64,000 nucleotides of DNA from Tillandsia leiboldiana (GCA_029204045.2 CM055077.1:2563393-2627392), one strand, 5' to 3'; shown: positions 1-12,215, counted from the first letter of the stretch. The notes: generated by a model not told the origin, from the sequence alone. Numbers and translations: made by a program.

Positions 1-468
1 GTGCAAACTATATATTACCCAAATATTCTACTATCCAATGTTTGCTTTCATTTTGAACTATTTCCACCGAACATCCAAGGTAGCATCTCGCCATTGTATA
101 GCTCAACACATTTGGATAAAAATTTTGGTGCATTCGTTGGTGTTCATTGCCTCTCTCAAAGCGAGTACTTCATACAACATTAACTTACGCAGACAAACTG
201 GAAGAATACTCCAATATTAAGGAAGGATAACGATGTATTTTAATGTCAATAACAAATACGATTGAATAACAAATACTGAATCACTGATTGAATAGCCCTA
301 TAAGTTGAGAAAGTTTCAGCTCAAATGTGGGTTCCGCAGAAAGTCCGAATCAAAAACCATTTGCAGTAATACTTCTTTATAACCATCAGACGAACAAACT
401 TCGTCGCACATAAGCAACATAAGAAGCAGCATAAGAAGTAAGTAAAGTTGAAAGAGAGATGGAATCAC

Positions 469-2340
469 CTGAAGCTGCCACTTGTCTAATTCCAACAGGT
501 CCAGGTGCTCATAGATCTTGACATGGCAATCTGAATAGGCGACAACCTAAACTGTCTAAGAAAGTTAAAGTGGAAGAGGAGAGCACTGCAATGCAACAAC
601 TCAATAGACACTAACTCACAAAAAACTCCTCAAGAATGAATTATCATACATTTTGCCAAATGACTAGATGCTTTCATCAGTTCAAAGCTTACAGTTTCAC
701 AAAGGTTTCATGTGAAACATGTAATTTTTAAATTTCTGTTTGAAAAATAATTACCAATGTAATGTTTGCACTGTATATTCAAAATTATTTTAGAAAATAA
801 TGGAAAAATCATAAATTGATATATTTAAGCCTTAAAAAAAACTTATAGACTTAAACTTGCAAGAAATAATGTAAGTTAATTGTTATTATCACAAGAGAGA
901 AACAGTATGGACAAAATACACAAGTTACATGGGCAAAAAATGTAACAAATTTAACATTGTTTTGTGTCGCAAGGTCGATCATACAAACTTCATCTTGGCA
1001 GATTCATCCAGAAACAGTAGACAAAAGTAAGAACACCAAAATTCTGATGTCTATTCAAATGAGAAAAAAATGACAGAATAAAAGGTTAAAGAATTTTTTT
1101 AAAAAAAAAGTTATAAGTTAGTACGCACCATTTTAAGGCTTGTCGAAAATACTCCAAATTGTACATCAAGTATTTGATAACTACTTCTGTCAAAGTGCTT
1201 GCACATTTTCCATGCTACAGGGTGAGAACCTATAGACGGAAGGGAGGCGTAAGTTACATCTAGCCTAGTTAAATATTTTACGAACGAAGGTCGTAGACAT
1301 TATTGCTCAAAACAAATTTTGTTAAAAAAAAAGAAATGAGAAATGGAAAAAAAAAAAACAAGCAGGAGTTAAAATGAACATGTCTTTGCTCAAGAATACA
1401 GATTAATCTATTTCATTAAACGTATCTTACTAAAATGTTCTAAAATATTTTCCTTGTATGATTGAACCAGAAAAGTTGACAACGTAGCAAGTGTCGGGCA
1501 CACTAAACCGATGACGAAGAGCTGCAAATAACAAAGCTTTTGATAAAGATGGAAAAAGAAATAGCTCAGCAACTTGAAGTTGCAGGAATAACAGTTACTA
1601 TCTCAATTCTATTTACTTCTGTAAGATACCACACAAAAATGATCAATGTCATAGCAAATAGTAATTGCTACAAACCAGATAATAAGCTAAAGCTTCAAAC
1701 TTGAAGCATTAGATCGTTATTCAAGTGTATAGTTTTAAACCTACTACTTAAGCCATAAAGAATGATTCAAAGAGAAATAGCTTGAAATCGGAAACTGATG
1801 CAAACAAAATCAGCTAAAGCTCCAAACTCGAAGCAATAGAATAGCTATTCATGTGCAAATTTTCAATTTTTAAACCTACTACTTAAGCCATAAAGCATGA
1901 TTCAAAGAGAAATAGCTTGAAATTAGAAGCTAATGCAAATAAGATCAGCTAAATTGGAACTAGATAACACCTTCTTCAACCTCCTCCCACAGAGATAAGG
2001 TTCCATCACTACATATGCAAGCCAAGGCATCGCCACGCTCGGGAGGAAGCCACACAACATCCACGATGCCACTCGCGTGCGCCTGTAGATAGCATCAAGC
2101 GAAGACGGTTAGGGTTAGGGTTTAGTGGGGGTGGAGGGGGCGAAGTGGGACCTTCCACTTGGAGGAGGGAGAGGAGGAGAAGGAGGAGGAGGTGGAGGAG
2201 TTGTAGATGGAGACGGAGCCATCGACGGAGCCCACGGCGAGCCTCTCACCGGAGCGACTCCACCCACAGCACCCCGCGCCCTTCTCCAGCGCCGCCACCT
2301 CCTTCGCCATTAGAGACCCCTCCTCCGCTTCTCTTTCCAC
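469..2340 (-). CDS. SEH1: Nucleoporin SEH1 (WD40 protein), 5' part
   Basis: Beta-propeller protein of the Y (Nup107-160) scaffold of the nuclear pore. Four coding exons read on the minus strand: 2340-2152, 2082-1971, 1229-1129 and 546-469, all with GT-AG borders and phases that join without a break. The joined protein starts MEREAEEGSLMAKEVAALEK, runs through the first WD repeats (GERLAVGSVDGSVSIY; VDVVWLPPERGDALACICSDG; LSLWEE; LDVQFGVFSTSLKM; VVAYSDCHVKIYE) and ends at LDKWQLQ, collinear with plant SEH1. This is roughly the first half of the usual 325-residue protein. No convincing next exon was found in 1-468, so the gene continues off the left edge. A second Met at residue 11 aligns with the start of the Arabidopsis protein and could be the real start. 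Confidence 0.9.
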
Positions 2341-2380
2341 CGCTTACTTGTCGCTCTTGAAGTAGAGGCGGGGGGTTATG

Positions 2381-2475
2381 GACTGGGCCCGGTCCAGCAA
2401 CCGCAATGGTCCGGTTCAGGCCCGGTCCAGGCCACAGGGCCCAAAACTAGGCCTCGATCCTGTAACGGGCCGGAA
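2381..2475. promoter_or_regulatory. GGGCC-rich (site II-like) promoter of SEH1
   Basis: Just upstream of the SEH1 start there are several TGGGCC/GGGCCC motifs (2384-2389, 2438-2443) and related GGCCC runs. TGGGCY site II elements are typical of plant housekeeping promoters bound by TCP factors. The motif is seen; its use here is inferred. Confidence 0.45.
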
Positions 2476-2589
2476 AAATAGGCCTGTGGTTCGGATTGTG
2501 CCATTAGTGTGGGAATGCAAGTGGGTCCGGGTTGGTGGAGTTCCGGCCCTGATCCGTAGCAACGAAAAACATAAAAAAATATAATTCAT

Positions 2590-2625
2590 ATCAAATCCGT
2601 CCGATAAAGTAAAGGGAGCTGAAGA

Positions 2626-2660
<35 letters not shown>

Positions 2661-2775
2661 CCGATTTTACAAAATAAAGCAATAAGTACGAACCAAAAAC
2701 AAAATTAAATTAATCCGCCCCCACTATGTCCCGATGCTTGGGGCTTTTATAATACTCAGAATCTAACTATTATAT
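2590..2775. other. AT-rich spacer with poly-T run
   Basis: Contains a poly-T tract near 2631-2656 on the plus strand. No gene or mobile-element termini recognised. Confidence 0.5.
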
Positions 2776-2862
2776 CAAAATTGAAATTGAATTGAATAGA
2801 ACATTCAAAATTGAAATTGAATTGAATATAACATTCAAAATTGAAATTGAATTGAATATAAC
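2775..2862. repeat. 30-bp tandem repeat, three copies
   Basis: Units begin at 2775, 2805 and 2835 and consist of AAATTGAAATTGAATTGAAT-type sequence. The copies are nearly identical. Confidence 0.85.
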
Positions 2863-2954
2863 TTTTATTACAGTTTAAGATCCAAAAATATATTTATTGA
2901 AGTTAAAATTATTTTAACGAAATTTGTGATTGCCACGCATTCAATTATAAATAA

Positions 2955-3184
2955 GAGTTCGGCTACTGTGTTTCTACAAGCACCAAGCAATTGGTGCTTG
3001 TATATTTTCTACCGTTAGATCTAACCCTTTGATTAATTCTATCGCTTAGATCATACTATTACACCAATCACCCACTAAACTCAAGGGGCCTACGATCGTT
3101 CTAACCGCACATTCCTACATTTAATGATAAAAAACTCACAAGCACAAATAATTTAGTGCTTTTACAAGTATAGGAGCTCAATTC
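2955..3184. mobile_element. Micron-like MITE with 10-bp flanking duplication
   Basis: A 230-bp element with imperfect terminal inverted repeats: left end GAGTTCGGCTACTGTG, right end AGGAGCTCAATTC, with subterminal CAAGCACC/GGTGCTT palindromes. The 10 bases TTATAAATAA occur directly before (2945-2954) and directly after it (3185-3194). The interior (CCGTTAGATCTAACC, CACCCACTAAACTCAAGGGG) is shared with many copies at 42.8-48.3 kb. It is non-coding. Confidence 0.8.
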
Positions 3185-3718
3185 TTATAAATAATATGAT
3201 AAAAATATTTTTCAAAAAACTTACAAAAAAATTTCTATATTTGTTTTCTAAAGAGTAAGTATAATAATAATATAATAATTGGCGTGAATGCTAGGATGCA
3301 CCTACAAATAAATAAATAAATAAATAAATAAATAAGAAAAAGAAAAGGTATGTGTAGTTATCAAAAGAAAAGCCTAGAAGCTTCTTAAAACGTTTACCCA
3401 TTCTAAGCCACATAAATCGCGCCAAGTGGACTCAACATCTCTCGATTTTACAAATTCAAACGGCTTCAAGGCCTGCTACGTGCATGGACGCCTCCCAGCT
3501 TACCTCCCTCCCCGGGCCCCACCACTAGGATCCCAAAAATATCACGCGACTTATTAGAATAGTCCACGTGTCACCCCTCTCATCCACGGATTCCCCCTTA
3601 GCTTCCCTCCACACAACGAAAATATTTCCTACACCGGGTGCACAATAAATCTCACGTAGTGCACCTCTAAAACTCTATAAAGGAAGCTTTAAAATCAAAT
3701 TGCGCATTTATTAGACTC
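3185..3718. other. Spacer with AAAT repeat and distal SIG5 upstream region
   Basis: Holds an (AAAT)n tract (about 3306-3333) and, from 3400, less AT-rich sequence with CACGTGTC at 3565-3572. No coding region seen. Confidence 0.5.
3565..3572. promoter_or_regulatory. G-box/ABRE core CACGTGTC
   Basis: The motif lies about 2 kb upstream of the SIG5 start and is now separated from the gene by the Harbinger-type element at 3722-5159. Arabidopsis SIG5 is known to respond to blue light and stress through bZIP-class factors. A role for this copy is only an inference. Confidence 0.25.
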
Positions 3719-3721
3719 TTA

Positions 3722-5159
3722 GGCTCTGTTTGTTTTGAGAACAAGAAGGGGAATAGCGGGTTTATCCTTCTTATTCTGCTAAACGCATCTGAAATCGTCT
3801 GGTATTGCTTAACCCAGAATAGCGAAAATAGCGGGATTAACAAAACCCACCTTAATATTTTACTATAAATTTTTTTACCATTCTACCCTTTTTTCTTTAC
3901 TTTTACTTTTTTTTATTTATTAAAAAATTAATTTCTCTCTCCTCTCCCCCCCCCTTTCCACCCGTGAATGACAGGCTCCTGCCACTCTCTCTCTCCCTCT
4001 TGTCACCTCACTCCCCTCTTCTTCTCATCTTCTTCCTCCTCCCTCCTCTCCGCTCCGCCCCCCCGAGACCCCCGCTGCCAGCCGGCCCCCGCGTCCGGGC
4101 CCCCGAGGCCGCCGCCCCCCGCGTCCGGGCCCCCGAGGCCGCCGCCCCCGGAGGCCGCCGCCCCCCCACTCTCTCTCTCTCCCTCTTGAGCATGGATTCA
4201 GAAGCAGCTCTCATCGCCTTAGCACCTGTTTGAGCACTTTTGGCCGCTGGGTTGTTATTATGATCATTTTGAGAGGCTTCTTGAGAATCATCATCCCAGT
4301 TTACTTCAAAGAATTCAATTTTCTTGATGGAAAATGAGCCTTGGATTGTGATCTCATCCTTCACTTTCTCCATAGATGGTTCATAGTAGGGCACGGCACA
4401 TGATACATTTTAATGTATTATTTTATTATTAATTAAATACATAATTAAAATAATTTATTTATTTTAATTTCAAAATAAATTAAAATGTTGAAATTTTATA
4501 TTTTAAATTTAATTTTTAAATTGAACAGATTAAAAATTAAATTAAATGTATTATTTTATAATAATACATTTTAATTATGATTATAAATTTATTTATATTT
4601 TCTTAAACCAATAATCCATGAATTAAGACGAGATAAACGAGGTTAGCAAATTTTAATGACATACTAAAGCTCGTTGGTACTAATTTACAAATATTTATCA
4701 AATATACGAATTTTGTGAATTTTTAAAAAAATTTATATTAAAAATTAATTATTTAAATTTAATATTATAAAATTCTAAATCTTTAAATTAAAATGGTGAA
4801 ATTTTATATTTTAAATTTAAATTTTAAGTTGAAAAAATTATTTATTAAATTAAATGTATTATTTTTAAATAATATATTTTAATAAGGATTATAATTTTAC
4901 TTTTATTTTTTTAAACTATTAATCTATTAATTAAAACGAACTAATCAATTTTTAACAACTTTTATCACATATTAATTCTTGGGGGCAAAAAGGTAATTTA
5001 CCCTTCTTATCCTCTTTATCCCTCCTATTCCCATTAATAAACCAAACACAAATTCTCTTATCCCTAGAACCATCCCCAAACGAGATTAAGCTCTAGTTCC
5101 CAACTTTATACCTATCCCCGGTTTAGCGGGACTGGCTTAACCCCGAACCAAACGCAGCC
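3722..5159. mobile_element. Harbinger/Tourist-type element, non-autonomous
   Basis: A 1438-bp element bounded by GGCTCTGTTTGTTTTGAG at the left and an inverted GGCTGCGTTTGGTTCGG at the right, flanked by the 3-bp duplication TTA (3719-3721 and 5160-5162) typical of PIF/Harbinger. Subterminal parts read as inverted repeats (GGGGAATAGCGGG against CCCGCTAAACCGGGG). The interior is AT-rich apart from a GC-rich patch at 4050-4180 with GCCGCCGCCCCC repeats, and an adjoining 128-codon minus-strand reading frame (4394-4008). No transposase found. It lies immediately upstream of SIG5. Confidence 0.8.
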
Positions 5160-5551
5160 TTAAGTTGTTATATACTGCCTACATGTAATTAATTTTTAAG
5201 TTTAAGATATTAATCACCAAATATTAGGTCTGGTTCATAGAATGCGTGTGTACACCGGGTGCAGCGAATAGTTTCTCTCTCCACATTTGTGATCGTTCAT
5301 TCCACGGTCTCTCTCGTCGCCACGTCGCCCATTTTGAGCCCCCCATCTCGCACCGTCCGTTCCACTGAAAGCTCAATTCTCAGCCGTCGGATCCCGACGG
5401 CGCGTCGCGTATTTTTACCCGCACTCTCTCGGCCCCGCTTCTTCTCGTCTCGCGCTGTGCGCACACGCACGCTCTCGCCGGAAAAGAGCCCGAGCGTCCG
5501 CGATACACGACCCCGATCTTTACGATTCGTGCGTTTCTTCTAGGGTTTGTG

Positions 5552-8500
5552 ATGGGATCCGCCGCGGTCGCGAGCTCGGCTCCCCAGGCCCCGCTCGTCG
5601 GCGTCCGCCGCGCGCAGCCGCAGCGGCGGCGGCCGCCGCCGCTCCTCTTCTTCGCCTTCGACGCCGCTCGCCCCGCCAGGTGCTCGGCGTTGGCCTCGCC
5701 CTCGGAAACCCTAAAGGAGCCTCCGAGGAAAACCCTAACCCGAACTCCGAAGCAACCGAAGCGGATTAAGGCCGTGTCGTCTCCCTCCGCCTTCACTCCT
5801 CCGCCGCCGCCCGATTTGGATTACAACGAGGTGGCCGCAGCGCTGGAGAACATATACAAGCTCAGCCCCGCCGGGGTCTCCGACGTCGAGGACTCCATAG
5901 GCGGCCGGAAGAGGCGGCGCCGGAGGAAGAGAGTGGAGGAGGAGGAGGAGGAGGAGGAGGAGGGGGAGGAAAATGTCGGTAGGGTTAGCGTGGTGAGGAG
6001 TAGGAGGAGGAGGGGGAGGAGGCTGAGCCTCGAGAAGAGGGTGGTTCTGAAGAGCGAGAGGAAGGGGGAAAAGGTTAGGGTTCCGAAACGTGGCGAAAGG
6101 AGGGAGCTTGATGAGGATCTGGGGAGATTTGTGTGGGAGCACTCGCACTCAACCGATCTCACCAGCTTGGATTGGAAGAAGACGAAGATCCCGCCGGTGC
6201 TTAGTTCGTCGGAGCATACTCGGCTATTCAAGCTGATGCAACCGATGAAGGTGATTACTGCTTTATTTTAATTTTCGTGATTGTGTTTCATATTGTAGCA
6301 AATGTTGATATGTTCTCGGTATATCTCGATGTTGTATTAATGCTGTATACATTCAGATCTGGAGATTATTTGTTCTAGCTATATCTGTTAAAGCTGTGAT
6401 TGCGAATTAGATAATAGGGACAATGAATTAATTCATTGCTTGATTTTCCTTTGATATGCAAATTGTTCTTCGGAGCAGATCTTTTGTACCGCAACTACCG
6501 TTCCTTGTTAGGACTTAGGATCAATTGTTGAATTTGGATAATGAGCATTTTATTGACTATTTTAACGATCGAGGAGAACAGTTGCACTTACTTGATGATA
6601 TGTTAACTGATCTCTCATTTGTACCTTACTTCAGGAAATATTTGAGGTCAAGGAAAATATGCATAAAGATCTCGATAGAGAACCGACAGATGGTGAATTG
6701 GTATCTGCGACGAATATGAGTGTCTCCGAATTACGACGGCATATAGAAGTTGGTCAAGCGGCAAGGAATAAATTAATAAAGGTACACCTTTTAACTGGAA
6801 AATTTTGCAATTCATATCTAGATATGTACTATGGCTTTTTTTCTTTTTGCGGTAGGCGATGTTTTTGCTAGTTGCGTCTGTTTCGTAATTCTAGCTTATT
6901 ATGTTTTTGTCCTGTTTGAAAACTTCTTATGCGCGCACTATAAGAACTAGAGTCCTTATTCGTCACCATGAAGAATATAAATTAATCTATTCAAATGTTG
7001 CATTTCATACTACAAATTTTACTATGCTGCTTTCTTTGGGAAGGCACTATAGTATTCAGCTCATTTTACATACTTAACACTATATATGTTACTTCGAAAT
7101 CCTGATCTTCAGCCTATGATCTATTCAGCATTAAGAACTTAATTAGTCTCAATACTGCTTGAAGTCCAATTAGTTGCTTTGATCTGAGCAACTGATCTTC
7201 AATGAACTTTTCTGGGAACTGCACTCGGTTACTACTTTTCAGTAAATGAAAATTTCTTGAATTCCACTAGATGGAAGTTTGCATGGCTGACTAACTGCTC
7301 ATATATTGTCATTTTGCTTCTTAACAAGCTTTTCCTTTTATACTTCAGCCATATAATTAGCTAGTAGAAAATAAGCCCAATGAAGTAACTCCTATTTACA
7401 CCCAATTTTTGCAGAGCAATATTGTTTGTATGTAAACAGCTTTCTAATTTTGAAGTAGTCAGGTTGGTTTATAGCAGACATTTTCTTTTTTCCCTTTTAA
7501 ATTAGTTCTTCATTTCTTTGACCAGTCTTCTCTAATCTACTTATTCCAGGCTACAGATGTAGACTAATGTAATTTGAAGCTTTAATCTGTGCTATAAACG
7601 AATTGTAACTAATTATCACCATGTACCGAAGCTCAGTGTTTTTTTTAATGTGGATTCTTGCAGCACAACTTGCGGCTAGTTTTATTTGTTATCAACAAGT
7701 ACTATCCCGAGATTGCGAATGCCCAGAAGTTCCAGGACCTCTGCCAGGCGGGTGCGAAGGGTCTTATCACAGCCATTGATCGATTTGAATCAAGGCGTGG
7801 TTTCCGTCTATCCACATATGGCCTCTTTTGGATTCGGCATTCTATCATCCGGTCTATGACAACCTCAAGCTTCATGCGGTTTCCTTTCGGACTAGAATCG
7901 GTATGACATAGTTTAGCATCGATATTTAAATTCTCAACTGTTGTCGAGAAAATGAAAAAAGAAATAAAAATGTTCTCGTAGGTCTGAATCTGGTTTTCCT
8001 CTCGAGTAAATTGCTGGGCGCTTGTCATTAATGCCTTAAAATGTTTTCCTTGTTAATCCGATGTTAAGTAGTTAGCCCAAACGAGAAATTTATCTCAAGG
8101 CAAAAGGAAGCTTTTCCATTTGGTTAATGATGAGCTTGGCATTCACTTCAATCTTGGCATTCACTTCAATCATGCAGTTGAGGCAAGAGATCCAAAAGAC
8201 CAAATTGGAGCTGTCCTTCGAGCTTGGGAGATCTCCTACAGAGGAAGAGATCATTGACAGAGTAGGAATATCACCAGAAAGATATCATGATGCCTTAAAG
8301 GCATCAAAACCAGTCTTTTCTCTCCATGCAAGGCATCCAGTCACACAAGAAGAATTCATTAATGCGATCACTGATTTTGATGGCGTCGAAGGAGATAAAC
8401 GCAGACAGTCTGCTCTTCTTCGTCTCGCTCTTGATGATGTGGTAAATATCAATACTAGTAGTTTACAAATAAAGATTTACAGTGTTTTCTGAAAGATAGG

Positions 8501-8941
8501 GAAATTTCAACATTAGCAATTCATAGACAAGTACTAATGATTTCTGTGAAATGTTTAGCCTTATCCATTTGGATTTCATTACTAGTATGAGCAGTACATA
8601 AACCTTAAACTGCCGCGCATTGTCAAATTTCTCAGTTATGAGATCTCAGAGAAAACTCAATGATTAATTAAATCAGCAAATCGATTTTTATATGTTGCTG
8701 CTTGTTGTTTACAGTTTTTCCCTATTTTTTTTGGTTTCTCCTGCAGTTAGATTCACTAAAGCCCAAGGAGAGCCTTGTAATAAGGCAGAGATTTGGGCTC
8801 GACGGCAGGGGATACCGTACTTTGGGGGAGATTTCCGGAAATCTCAACATCTCGCGAGAGATGGTGCGCAAGTACGAACTGAAGGCACTTATGAAGCTTA
8901 AGCATCCGGCTCGTGTCGACTATCTCCGCAGATACGTATGA
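5552..8941 (+). CDS. SIG5: Plastid RNA polymerase sigma factor SigE (SIG5)
   Basis: Nuclear-encoded sigma-70-type factor that directs the plastid-encoded RNA polymerase to promoters. Five exons, all phase 0: 5552-6250, 6635-6781, 7664-7900, 8178-8441, 8747-8941, giving 513 residues. The start is the ATG after TAGGGTTTGTG; the N-terminus is a basic, Ala/Pro-rich plastid transit region. Then come an acidic/basic low-complexity stretch (poly-Glu about residues 129-138), SLDWKKTKIPPVLSSSEH, region 2 (HNLRLVLFVINKY from 283, FQDLCQAGAKGLITAIDRFE, STYGLFWIRHSIIR), region 3 (EIQKTKLELSFELGR) and the region 4 helix-turn-helix (RTLGEISGNLNISREMVRKYE) ending YLRRYV. Order and wording match the SIG5/SigE branch (DYNEVAAALENIYKLSP is characteristic) and length is normal. 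Confidence 0.95.
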
Positions 8942-9647
8942 TAGATAGATGAAAATATTATACCATGAATACCTGTACTATACATCATGATTTATTGTAT
9001 ATATTTAAACCTTTATACAGTACTCATCATAAAAAGAATGTTGCACCATTGATAGAAATGCTATACATATTGGGAAATTTCAGGTATGAAAATCTCGTTC
9101 ACATATAACGTATACGTAGTGGTGGAACTCAGGTGTAATTCAATGTACTATAAACTTATTCATATATACTTATCCTGAAGAATCTGCCTTTATTTGTTAT
9201 GCCTGAAAAATTATGCAAGGAATTTCCCATAACTTAACTCCTTTCATATTTCTTATTATAATTCCAAACAAAACGGTTCGGATTCTGTGACGGGTCGGCA
9301 TTTTGAGCCCGTTCTACTCGGCCCGGTTTTTAACAGATTTGCTTGGGCTACGGCCCAGTTGATTGGGTTTGGTTTGGATCCAAATTATATTTATATATTT
9401 TTATTTTATTTTATTTTATTTTATTGTATTGAGAAAAATTATATTCATTTTCATATTACAATGCCAACGCACCCACGTTTATAAATTTTGTGAATGAAAC
9501 AACATGCATGAAGCCACGTACCCATATCCCTCGAAGACTCCAACATAAACTACAACACCTCCTCCTCATCCTCCTTCCCCCTTTCCCTACTACATCCTCT
9601 CACTCTCATACACACACTCTCCGTCTCCTCCTCCTCCTGCTACAGCC
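8942..9647. other. SIG5 3' region and promoter of the next gene
   Basis: AT-rich 3' flank of SIG5, then a cluster of GGCCC/GGGCC motifs (about 9290-9360), a (TTTTA)n run near 9400-9425 and a pyrimidine-rich leader (CTCCTCCTCC) just before the ATG at 9648. No other gene seen. Confidence 0.5.
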
Positions 9648-11293
9648 ATGGTGAAGCTCGCCACAGCCCGCGAGAGCCGCGCCTACGGAGGCGGCCGCTC
9701 CCGCGGGAGGTGGGAGTACTTCAACGCCGGCCTGTACGCCGTCGCTGCCGTCCTCCTCCTCGTGGGGTTTGCGTCGCAGCTGCCGGCCGCTGCCGCCCTT
9801 GGGGGCGTCAACATGGCAGGGATGGTGGTGGTGCTGGTGGCCCTGGTGCTTGTTGCAGTGGTGAACGCCCACGATCTCTTTGCGCATATGGCCGCCGTCG
9901 ACTACCACCTCGCCCTCATCCGCTACGACCTCCAGCTCGGCCTCGTCGAGCTCGCCGTCCCTGCTGTGCAGCTCCTGGGCACCATCCTTTTCATCATAGG
10001 AGTCCTCCTATTAGTCTCACAGGTGCAGGTTTTAGCTCCACAAAGGAGACTTAATGGTCATAGTGTGTGTATGCGTGTATATTTTTTGTGTTAAATTCCT
10101 ATCAGTGATATGGTATCAGAGTCAATTTTAAGCTTTCGGTGTCAACTCTTAATTTCTCGTGCTTTCTAAATTCATATCCGTTATCCATTTTGATGCTATG
10201 TATATATTTCTCCATCTGTTTTCTATCCAAGTCGATGCAGGCAACAATTTGCAAATTTGGTCTACGAAATTTGATTCTGATTTTCATTATGTTTGTATAG
10301 TTTCGGTAGTAATAATTTAGATTCAAATTTCATCTGAGTTACTGTTAAGATTATTTAGGATTGCAATTGGATTTAAATGGAAACCACAAGGATGAACTTA
10401 AATTGGGTCGATATATAAATGCAGGACTGATCAAACATCAAAGATTAAAGGGATTAATTCTCCACATGTGTTTGCATATCAAATCAAACTGTAATATTCC
10501 TGTGTCACTTCTCTGAGGTTTTCTTTCTAATTGTGTTTGTGTGTAGATGTTTAATGTTCTTAACACACTAAAGCACAATCATATATAGCATCCTCTTTGA
10601 TTTATTATTCTCTCAATTATATTTACCAATTTGGCCTTCAAAACACATATTGGCCAATGTGTTTCAGTACAAGCTCAAAATGCAGCATCTTCTATCTGTC
10701 TATGGAAAAGCAGGGTGAAGAAGGGTACAGTTATAGCCGCGAAAAGCACGCCACGAACCTACTGATCGCCGCGCCGGTATTGTGGCTGCTAGGGTCAGTT
10801 CACAATATCTGCCAGGTCTACGAGAGAGCCGACGGCCACACCCAGATACTGCAGGCGGCCGCGCACGTCCCCTTTCTCCTCGGGAGCTTGCTTTTCCTCG
10901 TAGGCAGTTTCTTCAACCGACGCTACGTTTTCATCAACTCCGCTCGCCGTGATTTTAAGATAATGGTAACCTCAAGATCTTACCAACTAAACAAGATTCA
11001 TGCTTACACTTTTGTTACTTTTTTTTGTGTGTGTTGCAAATTGATGTGAGCAGGCTAAGAGCTGGGTTTGGTTCTGCGTATCCGGCAGCCTGCTGTTCCT
11101 AATTGGAGGACTATTCAATCTGCTCAAAGTGTACAAAATGCAGCAAGCCGACGGGCTTCGGCTCGAGAAGCTCCGCGGAGGCGCGCAGGAAAGGCTAGGC
11201 CGCCACCGCGAAGGCCGCGTTCCGCTCAACTGGGAGGAAACGGCGGGCGGGAGGAGGGCAACGACGGCCGGAGAAGCGAGGGCAATTCTCTGA
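9648..11293 (+). CDS. Six-pass plant membrane protein of unknown function
   Basis: Three exons in phase 0: 9648-10022, 10714-10965 and 11054-11293, giving 288 residues. Exon 1 could alternatively end at 10028, adding two residues. Six hydrophobic segments are visible: about 24-46, 51-76, 100-124 (exon 1), 144-165 and 180-202 (exon 2), and 212-238 (exon 3), followed by a basic soluble tail (GLRLEKLRGGAQERLGRHRE). Segments 5 and 6 share a GSLLFLxGxxFN motif, hinting at an internal repeat; this loosely recalls YrhK-type membrane domains, but I would not assign that family. Codon use is GC-rich in exon 1 and the coding frame is clean, so the gene is real. I do not recognise its function. Confidence 0.8.
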
Positions 11294-11590
11294 GTTACAT
11301 ATCAGTGCTCAACTCAATTTAATGCATGAAGGATTTGCAGTTTATGGGGCTGGTAGTTTTGTGCAAAGTTGTAGTAACATGATTCGTAGGAGTGGATGTT
11401 GTAGATTGTATGTGTGTGTTATGCTTCTTCTTATGGTTGAACTTGAAACTGCTTTAGTGCTGGGGCAAACTGGTGGAGACACTTACTGAGACCCATCTTT
11501 ATTTCGCACAGTAATAAAATAAATAAAAAGTTTTATTAATATATTTTGTGCGCCTGTTACTCCAAATAGAGTTTTGAAAAAGATATGAGC

Positions 11591-11719
11591 AGAGCTTCGT
11601 TGTTATTCATTTATTTTCGGTAATAGCATTTTCAGAGCTTTGTTGTTATTCATTTATTTTCGGTAATAGTATTTTCAGAGCTTCATTGTTATTCATTTAT
11701 TTTCGGTAATAGTATTTTC
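11591..11719. repeat. 43-bp tandem repeat, three copies
   Basis: Units at 11591-11633, 11634-11676 and 11677-11719, each starting AGAGCTT and containing TTATTTTCGGTAATAG. They differ at very few positions and lie in the 3' flank of the membrane-protein gene. Confidence 0.9.
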
Positions 11720-11890
11720 AAATTTTCGATTGGTATTGTTGGTTATAATCTATACTATTAAAAATATTTAAAAATTAAATTTTAAATTTTTTTAATATTA
11801 TTAATTTAATAATCAAAAAATTATAAAATTTATAATTTTAATTATAAAAAAAATTTAATTCAGTTAAAATTTTAAACTATTTTAAATAAA

Positions 11891-11892
<2 letters not shown>

Positions 11893-11964
<72 letters not shown>
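11893..11964. repeat. (TA)n microsatellite
   Basis: About 35 uninterrupted TA units. Reading frames through it are Tyr-Ile artefacts. Confidence 0.95.
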
Positions 11965-11966
<2 letters not shown>

Positions 11967-12043
11967 AAAGGATATTTATTTTTTATATAAATATTTTTTA
12001 AAATATACATATACTTAAATGAGAGAATAGCTAAATAAATTAT

Positions 12044-12215
12044 GGAAAATGCTACTTGTACATATGTAAGGGGTGTACATCTCACACCCCCATCCATCTA
12101 AAGGTGGGGTGTGATGAGTGGTCACTTGATGTAATCCGTAAAAAACATCGACACCATTAAAAGGGTGGAGGTGTAGGATGTACACCCCTTCGGGGTGTAC
12201 ATGTAGTTATTATCC
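12044..12215. mobile_element. Stowaway-type MITE (GGTGTACA family), copy 1
   Basis: A palindromic 172-bp element: GGAAAATGCTACTTGTACA at the left, GGGGTGTACATGTAG at the right, with an inner ACACCCCC/GGGGTGT palindrome and ACCATTAAAAGGGTGGAGGTGT. Three sister copies lie at 18207, 43510 and 50081. The copy at 18207 shows a TA duplication. Confidence 0.8.

Noticed and set aside
4008..4394. Independent minus-strand gene of 128 codons
   Set aside because: Located inside a Harbinger-type element, with no complete family match and a low-complexity GC-rich C-terminal half; treated as possible captured fragment only.
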